Shown in pieces: positions 9,858-18,101 of a DNA stretch of 56,119 bases. The notes under the pieces are model-generated. The model saw nothing but the letters and a program-made list of their open reading frames with translations, was not told where the DNA came from and searched no databases. The position numbers were made by a program, and so were the translations under genes. This DNA is from an uncultured Bacilli bacterium (GTDB taxonomy: Bacteria; Bacillota_I; Bacilli_A; RF39; UBA660): the NCBI GenBank assembly GCA_947625505.1, contig CANQON010000009.1:1-56119 (forward strand), written 5' to 3'. The stretch's first letter is position 1. Each line of letters opens with the position of its first letter.

Positions 9858-10238
9858 TTACATCTCCTGTTCTTTTTCACTTAAAATATATTTTGACAAA
9901 TAAGGTTCAAAATTATCATTAACAATTGCATCTACTACCTCATTTGGTTGAATCTTTGTTATTAAAATATCAATACCATCATAATCATAACAAGCTCGTG
10001 CTAAACCATAAGCAATATCACATAATGAAATACCTTGTAAATCCTCTGCTCCATAAAAAGCATCTAATGAAGCTTTTGTCAAAGCTACATATGATGTTTC
10101 ATTAAGGAATCCTTTATCACCATCGACTATTGCTAGCATGCATTGAAATTCATCAGTATTATTTTTTATGTAATCTCTGTTATCTTTAATAAACTCATTA
10201 TACAAAGAACTTAAATTTTCCCTAGTAGAATTTGTCAT
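9858..10238 (-). CDS. Hypothetical element protein (126 aa)
   Basis: Unrecognised acidic helical protein without membrane segments. It lies 3 bases before the coiled-coil protein gene and 15 bases after the CAP-domain gene, with AAAGGATGATC before the ATG, so it is certainly part of the operon. A small cytosolic helical protein next to the coiled-coil protein could be its partner; this is inference only. Confidence 0.6.
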   Translation of the reverse strand: MTNSTRENLSSLYNEFIKDNRDYIKNNTDEFQCMLAIVDGDKGFLNETSYVALTKASLDAFYGAEDLQGISLCDIAYGLARACYDYDGIDILITKIQPNEVVDAIVNDNFEPYLSKYILSEKEQEM

Positions 10239-10253
10239 TTAAGATCATCCTTT

Positions 10254-11225
10254 CTATTTACCATAAATTGCAACCCAATAATAACTTTTACCAATTTTAA
10301 AGAAGGCAATTCCCACTGTTTTATAATTAGTATTAAGCATTGTCTTTTTATGTTCTGGTGAATACATCCAATCTTCTATTATTTCAGAAGCATACCATTG
10401 TCCTTTGCCAAGTGTTTCGCCTAAGAAGTTACTAGAGCCTGTTGAAGATTTACCATTTGGTCTTGTATGAGAAAACGATTTTTGTAATTCGATTGCTCTT
10501 TGTTTAGCATACTGTTCTAATTCTTCATTCCAAGTAAGATTACTTGCTCCTGACTTTTTTCTTTCTTTATTCATTAAATCTAAAGCTTTACTAGCCTCTT
10601 TATCATCATAAGATCCGCTAGAACTACTTGTTTTATTTGATGTATTTGTTGAATTATTTTTAGTTGAATTTTCTTCTTTTTTCTCTTCTACTTCTTCTTT
10701 GATTTCATTTTCTAACTTGTTAGCTTCTTTAGAAGTTGTACTTCCACTACCACTTGAATTGCTATTACTACTATTATTACTCGTTGTCGATTTATTACTT
10801 GTTGAGTTCTTATTGTTTGTTGAACTATTATTTTTGTTAGAACTACTTGTTTTATTTGATGTATTTGTTGAACTATTATTTTTATTTGAATTTTCTTCTT
10901 TTTTCTCTTCTACTTCTTCTTTGACTGGTTCGGATAACTCTTTTTTATCATTAATAGGTTTTGACTCTTCTTTGGTTAAACTGACGAGGTTTGGTTCACG
11001 CTTTGTTTCAACATCTAATTCAGCTATAGCCATAAGATTAGAATTATCCTCTTTTGCATATTCTGTAGCTTCTGTCAAAATTGAGTTGTAAAAATTATCA
11101 TAAAATTTTTTATCGTAAAAAATTTTATCTTTAGTAAAAGATCCAGCACGATAAGCTATTAAAAAGCCAAAACCACTCATCACTAAACAAACTAAAATGT
11201 GTTTTCCAATTTTTACTAATCTCAT
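10254..11225 (-). CDS. Anchored CAP/SCP-domain extracellular protein
   Basis: The N-terminal membrane anchor (residues about 8-27) is followed by a long Ser/Asn/Thr/Lys low-complexity linker (about residues 85-205), then a C-terminal CAP domain with NKERKKSGASNLTWNEELEQ, FSHTRPNG, the GETLG motif and SPEHKKTML. CAP proteins occur in Gram-positive conjugative elements as secreted accessory factors; the activity is not known. The start at 11,225 (MRLVKIG) follows AGGTG at good spacing; a GTG two codons upstream is the alternative. The linker contains two copies of a module also present in the protein at 25,497-26,789. Confidence 0.85.
   Translation of the reverse strand: MRLVKIGKHILVCLVMSGFGFLIAYRAGSFTKDKIFYDKKFYDNFYNSILTEATEYAKEDNSNLMAIAELDVETKREPNLVSLTKEESKPINDKKELSEPVKEEVEEKKEENSNKNNSSTNTSNKTSSSNKNNSSTNNKNSTSNKSTTSNNSSNSNSSGSGSTTSKEANKLENEIKEEVEEKKEENSTKNNSTNTSNKTSSSSGSYDDKEASKALDLMNKERKKSGASNLTWNEELEQYAKQRAIELQKSFSHTRPNGKSSTGSSNFLGETLGKGQWYASEIIEDWMYSPEHKKTMLNTNYKTVGIAFFKIGKSYYWVAIYGK
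10735..10920 (-). repeat. Low-complexity linker repeat, copy 1
   Basis: About 185 bases encoding the Ser/Asn/Thr/Lys linker of the CAP protein are nearly identical to 25,932-26,123 in the Ig-like protein gene 15 kb away. Part of the same module recurs inside the CAP gene at about 10,615-10,700. Matching DNA as well as protein points to recent module exchange or gene conversion. Confidence 0.85.
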
Positions 11226-11236
11226 AACCACACCTA

Positions 11237-11506
11237 TTAAATAACAACTTCTTTTTTTATAATTTCACCAGATTCAAGAATATTAATTTTATTCTTGGTT
11301 TGAACAGTGATGTGATAAGCATAATCCATATCAAAGGCTTCTTTTTCTAGTAGTTCAACAATTTTTTCTTTTGTTGGTAAAAAAGGCCAACGAGCTAATA
11401 TTGAATTGTTGTAAAAAAATTTACCTTTTTCCGATAGCATAAACCAGTTAAATGTTTGCTCATCGGTAGTTGGTTCGATGTATACAATATAATTATTATG
11501 ATTCAT
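11237..11506 (-). CDS. Hypothetical element protein (89 aa)
   Basis: Unrecognised 89-residue protein, probably soluble and beta-rich with one long helix, containing a Trp/Phe-rich segment (FNWFMLSEKGKFFYNN). It lies between the relaxase and CAP genes with AAAGGAATGACGC before the start, and is part of the mobilisation/T4SS operon. Function unknown. Confidence 0.55.
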   Translation of the reverse strand: MNHNNYIVYIEPTTDEQTFNWFMLSEKGKFFYNNSILARWPFLPTKEKIVELLEKEAFDMDYAYHITVQTKNKINILESGEIIKKEVVI

Positions 11507-11524
11507 TTAGCGTCATTCCTTTCT

Positions 11525-12916
11525 TTATGTCCAGTGTGTTTTATCATAAATATTCTCATTAATCATTTCAAATGATTTATGAGCATCTTCACTAGCTCTA
11601 TTTAAAATTTGATCTAATTGATATTGCACTTTTTTAATATTATAAAAGGCATTCTTAGCAATAAATGGTTGATTAATTTTTTCAGACATTTTCTTTTCTT
11701 TTTGATATTTTTTAATAATATCTTTTTTGTTCTTAACGAATGTAGTTTGATAATTTTGATAAATTAAATCCTGTATAAAAATTAAAGACTGCTGATTTTT
11801 GTTCATAGATAAAAAATTTTTATAATTAAAATTAAATAATGCTTCATTAGCGATCTTATTTAAAATTATTTGTTCTAACTCATTAACTTTTTTATCAGCA
11901 AGTTTAAAATCATTCTTTGAATCGGAAATATTATTATCTAAATTTAATTGTTTAATATAATCACGATAAACATCTAACGCTTTATTAAACTTTACACGAC
12001 TAAACCCAATATGCTTGTCAAACATTTCTTTTTTTATTTCTTTTGTTAAATTAATAATTTCTTCATCTCGGATTGAGCCAAAGTCAATTTTTTTAGATGT
12101 TTTTCCTTTTTTATTACGCTCTTCGGTCAGCAACTTTCCTAATCGAACAAATTTTTCCTCTAATGAAAAATTTTTAACATTAGACAAAATCAAATTTTTA
12201 TCTTTATCAGAAAACAACTTTTTTATTTCTGATAATTCTTTATCTATATTTTTTAACATTGGTGCTTGATTTTTTGCATTTTCTACTCTTAATTGAATTT
12301 GTTTTTTCAAAAAATTTAAATCTTCTTGTTCAATTTTACCTTTTCTTCTATATCTTAGTTCTTTAGAAATTTTTGATTTAAAAGCTGGTTTCTTTTCCAT
12401 AAAAGATAAATGAAAGTGAAGATTATCTGTATCATGATGAAACGAAAACTGGTAAGCAATATTTTGAGGTTCAAATCCCATATGTTTTAAGAATGATGGA
12501 ATAATATTTTTTGCAACTTCATATTCAAAATCTTCTAATTTAATATTTTCATTAACCCAATCATTTTGAAATGAACAAACAACTTGATAAAAATTTGAAT
12601 TTTCAATCCACTTAGTCATATCTTTTTTTCTTTTTTCTTTTTCTTCACTTGTTGCATATATAACTTTTTTTGATTTTGCATCATATGAAAAAACAATATT
12701 CTCTTTATCGCGATCCTGATACATGTCTCTTGTCATATAATCAATTGCGCCAATAACAGATTTTGTAGGGTCCGAATAATACTCCGATGACTGTAATAAA
12801 TACTTTTTTATTTTTTTTATTTCCTTTTGGGATTTATTAACTCTATCTGGATTATTTAACGCAAGAATTAATGGGTTTCGAGCATTAGCAATAACTTTTG
12901 GAGAATGTTTAGTCAT
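11525..12916 (-). CDS. Relaxase with HxDxxNxHxH three-histidine motif
   Basis: DNA strand transferase that nicks oriT and leads the strand into the recipient. The metal-binding motif HHDTDNLHFH lies near residue 165; the rest is a charged, helical C-terminal region. The 463-residue length and N-terminal motif layout fit MobA/MobL-like relaxases of Firmicutes; I cannot decide between MOBP-type and MOBL-type without profile searches. Its ATG overlaps the stop of the RHH gene upstream by 8 bases (ATGACTAA), so the two are translationally coupled. The likely oriT lies about 600-850 bases upstream. Confidence 0.85.
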   Translation of the reverse strand: MTKHSPKVIANARNPLILALNNPDRVNKSQKEIKKIKKYLLQSSEYYSDPTKSVIGAIDYMTRDMYQDRDKENIVFSYDAKSKKVIYATSEEKEKRKKDMTKWIENSNFYQVVCSFQNDWVNENIKLEDFEYEVAKNIIPSFLKHMGFEPQNIAYQFSFHHDTDNLHFHLSFMEKKPAFKSKISKELRYRRKGKIEQEDLNFLKKQIQLRVENAKNQAPMLKNIDKELSEIKKLFSDKDKNLILSNVKNFSLEEKFVRLGKLLTEERNKKGKTSKKIDFGSIRDEEIINLTKEIKKEMFDKHIGFSRVKFNKALDVYRDYIKQLNLDNNISDSKNDFKLADKKVNELEQIILNKIANEALFNFNYKNFLSMNKNQQSLIFIQDLIYQNYQTTFVKNKKDIIKKYQKEKKMSEKINQPFIAKNAFYNIKKVQYQLDQILNRASEDAHKSFEMINENIYDKTHWT

Positions 12917-13271
12917 CTAATTTAGTAATTCGTCCAGAATGATAATTCATAAATTCTTGAATGAATGGATTATTATTAGGATCAGTTTTTTTCTCAGGAT
13001 CAAATAACATATCAGAGTATAAATTTTTTGTAAGTTCAAAATTCATATTAATTGTTCGATTTAATTTATTTATTTCTTTCACCAAATTATTATTATCATC
13101 ATCAAAGTTAATTTTTTTTGATTTTGCGTCGGATGTAAAATATTCTCGAATAATAAAATTTATTGCCTCGTTAAAATTTTTACATTTATTATTTCTATTA
13201 ACGAACTTAAAAATTTCTTTATAAAGATCAAGATCAAAATTAATACTTCTCTTTACATATTTTGCATTCAT
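12909..13271 (-). CDS. Ribbon-helix-helix mobilisation accessory protein (MobC-like)
   Basis: A 120-residue protein whose N-terminus (KRSINFDLDLYKEIFKF) looks like a ribbon-helix-helix beta strand plus helix, followed by a second helix (FNEAINFIIREYF) and a helical tail with NKLNRTINMN, typical of MobC-type accessory proteins that bind oriT and assist the relaxase. It overlaps the relaxase gene by 8 bases. AAGGAAG precedes the start. Confidence 0.75.
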   Translation of the reverse strand: MNAKYVKRSINFDLDLYKEIFKFVNRNNKCKNFNEAINFIIREYFTSDAKSKKINFDDDNNNLVKEINKLNRTINMNFELTKNLYSDMLFDPEKKTDPNNNPFIQEFMNYHSGRITKLDD

Positions 13272-13297
13272 TACTACACTTCCTTTCTTAATTTTTT

Positions 13298-13510
13298 TTA
13301 TTTACTGTTTCCTTTCTTTAAAAATTTTAGACACTCTTCTAGAGTGTCAATTATGTCGGCTTGTTGATTAATCAGCAAGCCGACTTTCAAGAAATAATTA
13401 AGCGCGTCGTTGACACTACAATTATTTTTTTCTTTAAATTTATATATTTCTAATTTAAAATCTTGAGATGTTCTAAGTTTAATAGACCATTCTTGATTTA
13501 TATTATTCAA
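13298..13510 (-). CDS. Small ribbon-helix-helix protein with TTG start
   Basis: A 70-residue protein with an RHH-like pattern (WSIKLRTSQDFKLEIYKF, then CSVNDALNYFLKVG). The initiator is TTG at 13,510, five bases after a strong AGGAGG, which decides the start. It is the first gene of the mobilisation operon, immediately downstream of the repeat-rich intergenic region, so it could bind those repeats. Its 3' half contains two large inverted repeats (13,330-13,348 and 13,355-13,384). Confidence 0.65.
   Translation of the reverse strand: MNNINQEWSIKLRTSQDFKLEIYKFKEKNNCSVNDALNYFLKVGLLINQQADIIDTLEECLKFLKKGNSK
13330..13384. repeat. Two strong inverted repeats inside the RHH gene
   Basis: GACACTCT and AGAGTGTC (13,330-13,348, 3-base loop) and GTCGGCTTG and CAAGCCGAC (13,355-13,384) with a palindromic TGATTAATCA core in its loop. 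They are GC-richer than their surroundings. They could be protein-binding sites, a processing signal, or part of the transfer origin. Confidence 0.7.
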
Positions 13511-14260
13511 CGTTTCCTCCTCCTATCTCTTTTTAAATGTGTTATCGTTAGGTTACAATTTATAATTTTTATAAAAAAATTGTTAAAAATATGAAAGGAG
13601 CATAGGATGATTGACACCATAACTAGCGTGTTACCTTATTTTTCAAAGAAAAATTATGGTGTCAAAAACTAATTTTCCATAGGAAAATAGAACACCAATT
13701 ATAAAAATTGGTTTTATAATCAAGGCCTAAAGCCTTACCTAACGATAACACTGAAAAATAACACAGGTTATAGATTAAAATACTTTTTTGTTTATAAATA
13801 AAGGTCTAACGATAACACATAACACTTTTTGGGTGTTATTTTCTTTTTTTCTAGGTTATTTGTAGGTTATTTTTTTAGAACATTTTAATGTTACACTCGT
13901 AACCTATAACCTTATTCATTTAATTTATTCCTTTATTTTTCTATAAATTAGGTTATTAAAATAAAATAACCTTTTATTTGTAAAATAACATTATTTTTTA
14001 ATGTTAAAATAACACATTTTTTTGCGAAATGTTATTTATAGGTTATAACAATATTATTATTTTTCTTTTATATTTCTTACATAAAATAGCATTTTACAAA
14101 TAACATAAAAATAATTTTTAATTTTAATTATCATTTCATTTTATTACTTGCAAATATGTTATTTTAAATATTTACTGGAAGACAAAATATTAATATAAAG
14201 TCTTATTTTAAAGGAATAAGCGCTTTTTCAATAACACATTTTATTTATAACACAAAAGTG
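13511..14260. other. Repeat-rich noncoding region, likely oriT / control region
   Basis: About 750 bases without a convincing long gene, upstream of the mobilisation genes. They hold three copies of a 13-17 bp motif built on CTAACGATAACAC (13,539-13,555 inverted, 13,737-13,751, 13,806-13,818), at least six copies of AGGTTAT or its complement, several GTGTTAT/ATAACAC elements, and a run of hairpins between 13,611 and 13,736. Position next to the RHH and relaxase genes plus this structure suggests the origin of transfer. The nic site cannot be placed by eye. Confidence 0.6.
13561..13850 (+). ncRNA. Possible rightward small RNA across the oriT region
   Basis: A TATAAT box lies at 13,561-13,566. 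A 21-codon frame (13,607-13,672, MIDTITSVLPYF) follows AAGGAG. A 12-bp inverted repeat TTGACACCATAA / TTATGGTGTCAA occupies 13,611-13,665, with three more small hairpins at 13,672-13,688, 13,694-13,712 and 13,722-13,736. The stretch ends in a terminator-like hairpin (13,819-13,839, ATAACAC/GTGTTAT) followed by T runs. Together they could be an untranslated regulatory RNA or a leader. The -35 box is weak, so transcription is uncertain. Confidence 0.35.
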
Positions 14261-15301
14261 TTATTCACTAGTGTTATATTTTGACCAGTTAATGTAGGCA
14301 AAACCATCTAATCTTTGATTTGAATGTCCTACTTGAACTATCTGAAAATGTAAATGATTGCCAGTTGAAAGTCCTGTTGTGCCAACATCAGCTATATGTT
14401 GATTTGCTGAAACATGATCATTTTTAGAAACAACTATTGAGTTAGGATACAAGTGCCAATACCAAATTTCTATTTGTATATTTAATTTTATATCACACTT
14501 TATTTTCACATAATTTGCAATTGCACTTTGTTTATTTTCTTTTTGCGAGTTATTTGTTGCCGTAACAACACCATCACAAGCAGAATAAATTTTAGTTTGA
14601 GCTGGAGCGGAAATATCCCATCCAGAATGATAATCTATGAATGATTCGGAACTCAAATTTACAATTCTTTTGACATTAAAAATAGAAGAAATTGAGATTG
14701 AATTTGTAATTTTTAATGGAAAATTTAAGACTTGTGGATAGCCACTTTCTGATTCAAATCCTGATTTATAAACAGCATTTAAAAACGATTTTGAACATCC
14801 TTTTGAACTATTATAGTCATCATTTTTGCATACTTCTTCAAGTGATTTAAGCGTTCCATTTTCATTTAAAGAATCATTAAAAGCCTTCTTAAAAAATTTA
14901 ACAGCATCATCATTATTATTAGAAATGTACTTTCCCATAGATGAATTATCAATTATTTTAGATACATTAATATCATCATTTTCATTGTAATTATTTAATG
15001 GCTTACAATCATCTTTTCCATCACAAAAATCAGATTGTTCCATTAAAATATTATATAGATATATGCAACGAAAAAGAGGAACATATCCTTTTGTCGTTCC
15101 TTTTAGATGACTGTTTAAAATTTTACGATAATTATTTGAATAATACTCAACAGCAATTTTGTTATTGGTGCTCATTAAAAATTCACTACTATTATCATAA
15201 GAACTGGAACTTTCATCAGCACCAATTATCCCAACTATAACAGCTATGAGCAAGATGAAAATCGCGCTTGCACTGATTATAATTAACTTTGTTTTTTTCA
15301 T
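14261..15301 (-). CDS. Membrane-anchored M23 peptidase (T4SS cell-wall hydrolase)
   Basis: Opens peptidoglycan for the conjugation channel (VirB1-equivalent role in Gram-positive systems). An N-terminal membrane segment (residues 5-26) is followed by an about 170-residue unrecognised region. The LytM/M23 domain comes last: HSGWDIS supplies the first His and Asp, and HLHFQ near residue 318 the later His pair. It starts 3 bases after the virB4 stop (AATAATGAGTAAAAAATG), so it is coupled to virB4. An ATAACAC/GTGTTAT hairpin spans its stop codon. Confidence 0.88.
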   Translation of the reverse strand: MKKTKLIIISASAIFILLIAVIVGIIGADESSSSYDNSSEFLMSTNNKIAVEYYSNNYRKILNSHLKGTTKGYVPLFRCIYLYNILMEQSDFCDGKDDCKPLNNYNENDDINVSKIIDNSSMGKYISNNNDDAVKFFKKAFNDSLNENGTLKSLEEVCKNDDYNSSKGCSKSFLNAVYKSGFESESGYPQVLNFPLKITNSISISSIFNVKRIVNLSSESFIDYHSGWDISAPAQTKIYSACDGVVTATNNSQKENKQSAIANYVKIKCDIKLNIQIEIWYWHLYPNSIVVSKNDHVSANQHIADVGTTGLSTGNHLHFQIVQVGHSNQRLDGFAYINWSKYNTSE

Positions 15302-15304
15302 TTT

Positions 15305-17812
15305 TTACTCATTATTTTCTCGGTGCTGAGCTTTTCTTTTTTTAGTTTCACCCATCATATCTTCTTCTAATTTTGTACCTACTACTTTAACTGGAATTCT
15401 CGTTTTATCATCTATGTTTAATAAAAAATTTCCTTGTTCGGCTGTTGATAAGAATTCACATTGAGTATCGGTTAACGGGTTTTGCTTAAACAACTCTTTA
15501 TAAGCTGTAAAGTCATCTTCTTTCATTTTGCCAATTAAACTGTACTGACAATTATTAAAAATTGCTCGAGCATATTTTACAATTTCATCATTGCCAATCA
15601 AGTCTTGAATTGATTGAGTAGCAAACAAAAATGATCCTTTATATTTACGAATTCGTCGAGCTAATTGGGATAAAAACTTCAAGATTTCTGGTTGTTCAAT
15701 AAATATATGAAACTCATCCACTACAATTGTAAATGTATTTACTTCGCGATTATCTCGTTCATTTTTTATTTTGTTACCGATTATAACAGTATTTAAATAA
15801 GTTAATAATGACACAATTTGCGTGGCTATCAAACGATCATTATTAGATGCCAATAGCTCTTGTAAATTAAAGCAAATTATATCATTATTTAAATCGATAG
15901 TTGTGTACCCATTAAATAAATAACTATCAGTTCCGTAAATAAACCGAGATAATAATATCTTTAATTGATTCAATATTTTCAATTCATCTATTTCTTTTTC
16001 TTGAGATATATAATTCAAAATTAAGTTATATAAATCTGTAAAAGTTGGATATTCTGTATTAGATTTATTTTCTAATTCTTCGATTGTTGTTGAATGTGTT
16101 ATACCAAAATTTTCATATAATTGCTCTAGAATTTTGGTCAAAACAATAAACTCCTTTTCAGTTAAATTTGAAAATGAAGTATAAAAAAAAGATTCCAAAT
16201 AACCCAAATGTTTAGCTAAAGGACAATTTTTGAATGTCAAATTTTGTAATTCGTCGTCTGATTCACTAGGTAGTAATCTTATTTGAAGTGGATTAATTAT
16301 TCCTCCCTCTTGACTATAAAGATTAATAAATTCACCATTATTTGCTTTAACCAATTCGCTATATTCACTTTCAACATCAAGAATAAAAATTTTAGATCCG
16401 CGTGCATAATTATTTAAAATTGTTTTTTTCATCAAATAAGATTTGCCACTTCCAGAAGTTGCAACAACTGCAACATTATGATTCATTCTCGTTGCTGATA
16501 GATAAAATGGATCAAATAAAATTGGCAATTTAGAATACGAGTTGTCTCCTAAATAAAACCCTTTTTCATCAGCAAAATAAGAATGTGTAAATGGAAAAGA
16601 TGCAGATATTGATAACGATGGCTGTGGTAGTGCATAATCCTTTAAAGGAAGTGTAGTTATATCAAATGATTGCCATGTTTCCATCTGACGAAAACGAGTA
16701 ATATCTAAAGTAATATCGTAAGCATCCGCAATATTCTTTAATATTTTTGTCTTTTCCTCAATTTCTTTTTGTGTTCCTTTTACCACAAAAATAACATTAA
16801 ATTCACGTAACTTTTCATTGCCTGTTTTTAAGTCCATCATTAAGGCTGAATAGTTTTCATCTTGCTGAACCATTTCGGCTTGACTTGACAAATTCTTCTT
16901 AGTTTTCTGATCAGATTGTAAAGACTTGTAATTAAAATCTAATGTTTTTATAAAGTTTTGTTGATCAACAGAATCTCTTATGTTTATACAAGAATTAACA
17001 CCGCTTACATTATAGATTTCATCTAAAAAGCTATCTCTTAATAAAAATGGAGGTAACTTTCTTATAGATAATAGCTGAATAAAAGTATTGTCGACCTGGA
17101 TATTATTAATGTTTTCCTTTAAATAGGAAGGTGAAATTAAGTCAATCATATCACTCCACATTAAGGTTTCAAGTGAATTATTTTGAAGATATAATTCAGA
17201 TAAGAATTGATAAACTTCAAGTTTATTTTCAACTCTTTGAATAAGCATCGGATTAGATAAATTATTTAAAATATTTCTTAATTCATCATAATTGTCAAAC
17301 AAAATTTCTTTAGTACTTTGTATTAAAACCCAATAATATTTAGAAGAGGTAGTTATATTTGTATCCTGGGCTAAATTAATTGTCTCTAAAGAATCTTGAA
17401 GTAAAGCAACTCTTCTAGGATTAGAAGATTGCTTAATAATTTCATAATTTAAATTAACAAAGTTTTGGTTTAAATTAATTGGTCTATCAAATTTATAGCA
17501 TTTTAAATTCAAATTTGGAATTAAATATGCATATTTTAATTGCTTATAAAAAATCTCTTTATCAGCTGTACTTGACAAATAAATATCTATGGCTGGGATA
17601 GAAATTAATATAGCAAATTCACCACTTTTTAATTCTATAATACCATTTTCATCGACACATTTAACATTAGAAAAACTTTTAGAATTCATAACTTGATTTC
17701 TCATACGATGAATTTCAGTATAATTATCATTATGCCATTTTTTTATCTTTTTTAAAAATTTATGTTTATCAGAATTTAATTGTAAATTGGTCAAGTTTTT
17801 TCGATTTTTCAT
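15305..17812 (-). CDS. virB4: VirB4-family conjugation ATPase
   Basis: Cytoplasmic ATPase powering the type IV secretion channel. Walker A is ATSGSGKS near residue 450; Walker B is TIVVDEFHIFI near residue 705; downstream KGSFLFATQSIQDL matches the family's conserved Gln-containing segment. At about 835 residues it is full length. I chose ATG 17,812 (MKNRKN) because AAGGAGG precedes it by 9 bases; the longer frame would contain that site. It overlaps the PrgI-like gene by 44 bases. Confidence 0.95.
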   Translation of the reverse strand: MKNRKNLTNLQLNSDKHKFLKKIKKWHNDNYTEIHRMRNQVMNSKSFSNVKCVDENGIIELKSGEFAILISIPAIDIYLSSTADKEIFYKQLKYAYLIPNLNLKCYKFDRPINLNQNFVNLNYEIIKQSSNPRRVALLQDSLETINLAQDTNITTSSKYYWVLIQSTKEILFDNYDELRNILNNLSNPMLIQRVENKLEVYQFLSELYLQNNSLETLMWSDMIDLISPSYLKENINNIQVDNTFIQLLSIRKLPPFLLRDSFLDEIYNVSGVNSCINIRDSVDQQNFIKTLDFNYKSLQSDQKTKKNLSSQAEMVQQDENYSALMMDLKTGNEKLREFNVIFVVKGTQKEIEEKTKILKNIADAYDITLDITRFRQMETWQSFDITTLPLKDYALPQPSLSISASFPFTHSYFADEKGFYLGDNSYSKLPILFDPFYLSATRMNHNVAVVATSGSGKSYLMKKTILNNYARGSKIFILDVESEYSELVKANNGEFINLYSQEGGIINPLQIRLLPSESDDELQNLTFKNCPLAKHLGYLESFFYTSFSNLTEKEFIVLTKILEQLYENFGITHSTTIEELENKSNTEYPTFTDLYNLILNYISQEKEIDELKILNQLKILLSRFIYGTDSYLFNGYTTIDLNNDIICFNLQELLASNNDRLIATQIVSLLTYLNTVIIGNKIKNERDNREVNTFTIVVDEFHIFIEQPEILKFLSQLARRIRKYKGSFLFATQSIQDLIGNDEIVKYARAIFNNCQYSLIGKMKEDDFTAYKELFKQNPLTDTQCEFLSTAEQGNFLLNIDDKTRIPVKVVGTKLEEDMMGETKKRKAQHRENNE

Positions 17813-18101
17813 ATCGTAAAACCTCCTTCTCATTTTTTAAAAATACATAAGTATGTATATGAAAAAAATAATATGCTATCATATACACAATTTTATAAAC
17901 TCTATTTTTATTAGAAATATTAATTGGCATTAATAAAAAAATGCCAATTATCATAAATGCCAATCCTAATTTTGGCTGATTAAAAACTGACATTGTTATT
18001 AAAGTTACAACTAAAATAATAGTACCAAAGAGAAAGTCAGAAAACTCAAAATTTTTAACTCCCAAATTTTTCTTTGTGCTATCAATTGTAATATAAGTCA
18101 T
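17769..18101 (-). CDS. PrgI/VirB3-like small T4SS membrane protein
   Basis: A 110-residue protein with two adjacent membrane helices (about residues 23-62) and a charged C-terminus. Size, topology and position between VirB6-like and VirB4 genes match PrgI-family/VirB3 proteins. Its ATG shares a base with the TAA of the VirB6-like gene, and its 3' end overlaps virB4 by 44 bases, implying tight translational coupling. Confidence 0.8.
   Translation of the reverse strand: MTYITIDSTKKNLGVKNFEFSDFLFGTIILVVTLITMSVFNQPKLGLAFMIIGIFLLMPINISNKNRVYKIVYMIAYYFFHIHTYVFLKNEKEVLRYEKSKKLDQFTIKF

Noticed and set aside
10699-11091. 130-codon Leu/Ser-rich frame on the + strand
   Set aside because: Mirror image of the low-complexity linker of the CAP protein; no ribosome site, composition follows from the antisense of Asn/Ser/Lys codons. 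The same holds for 25,906-26,283.
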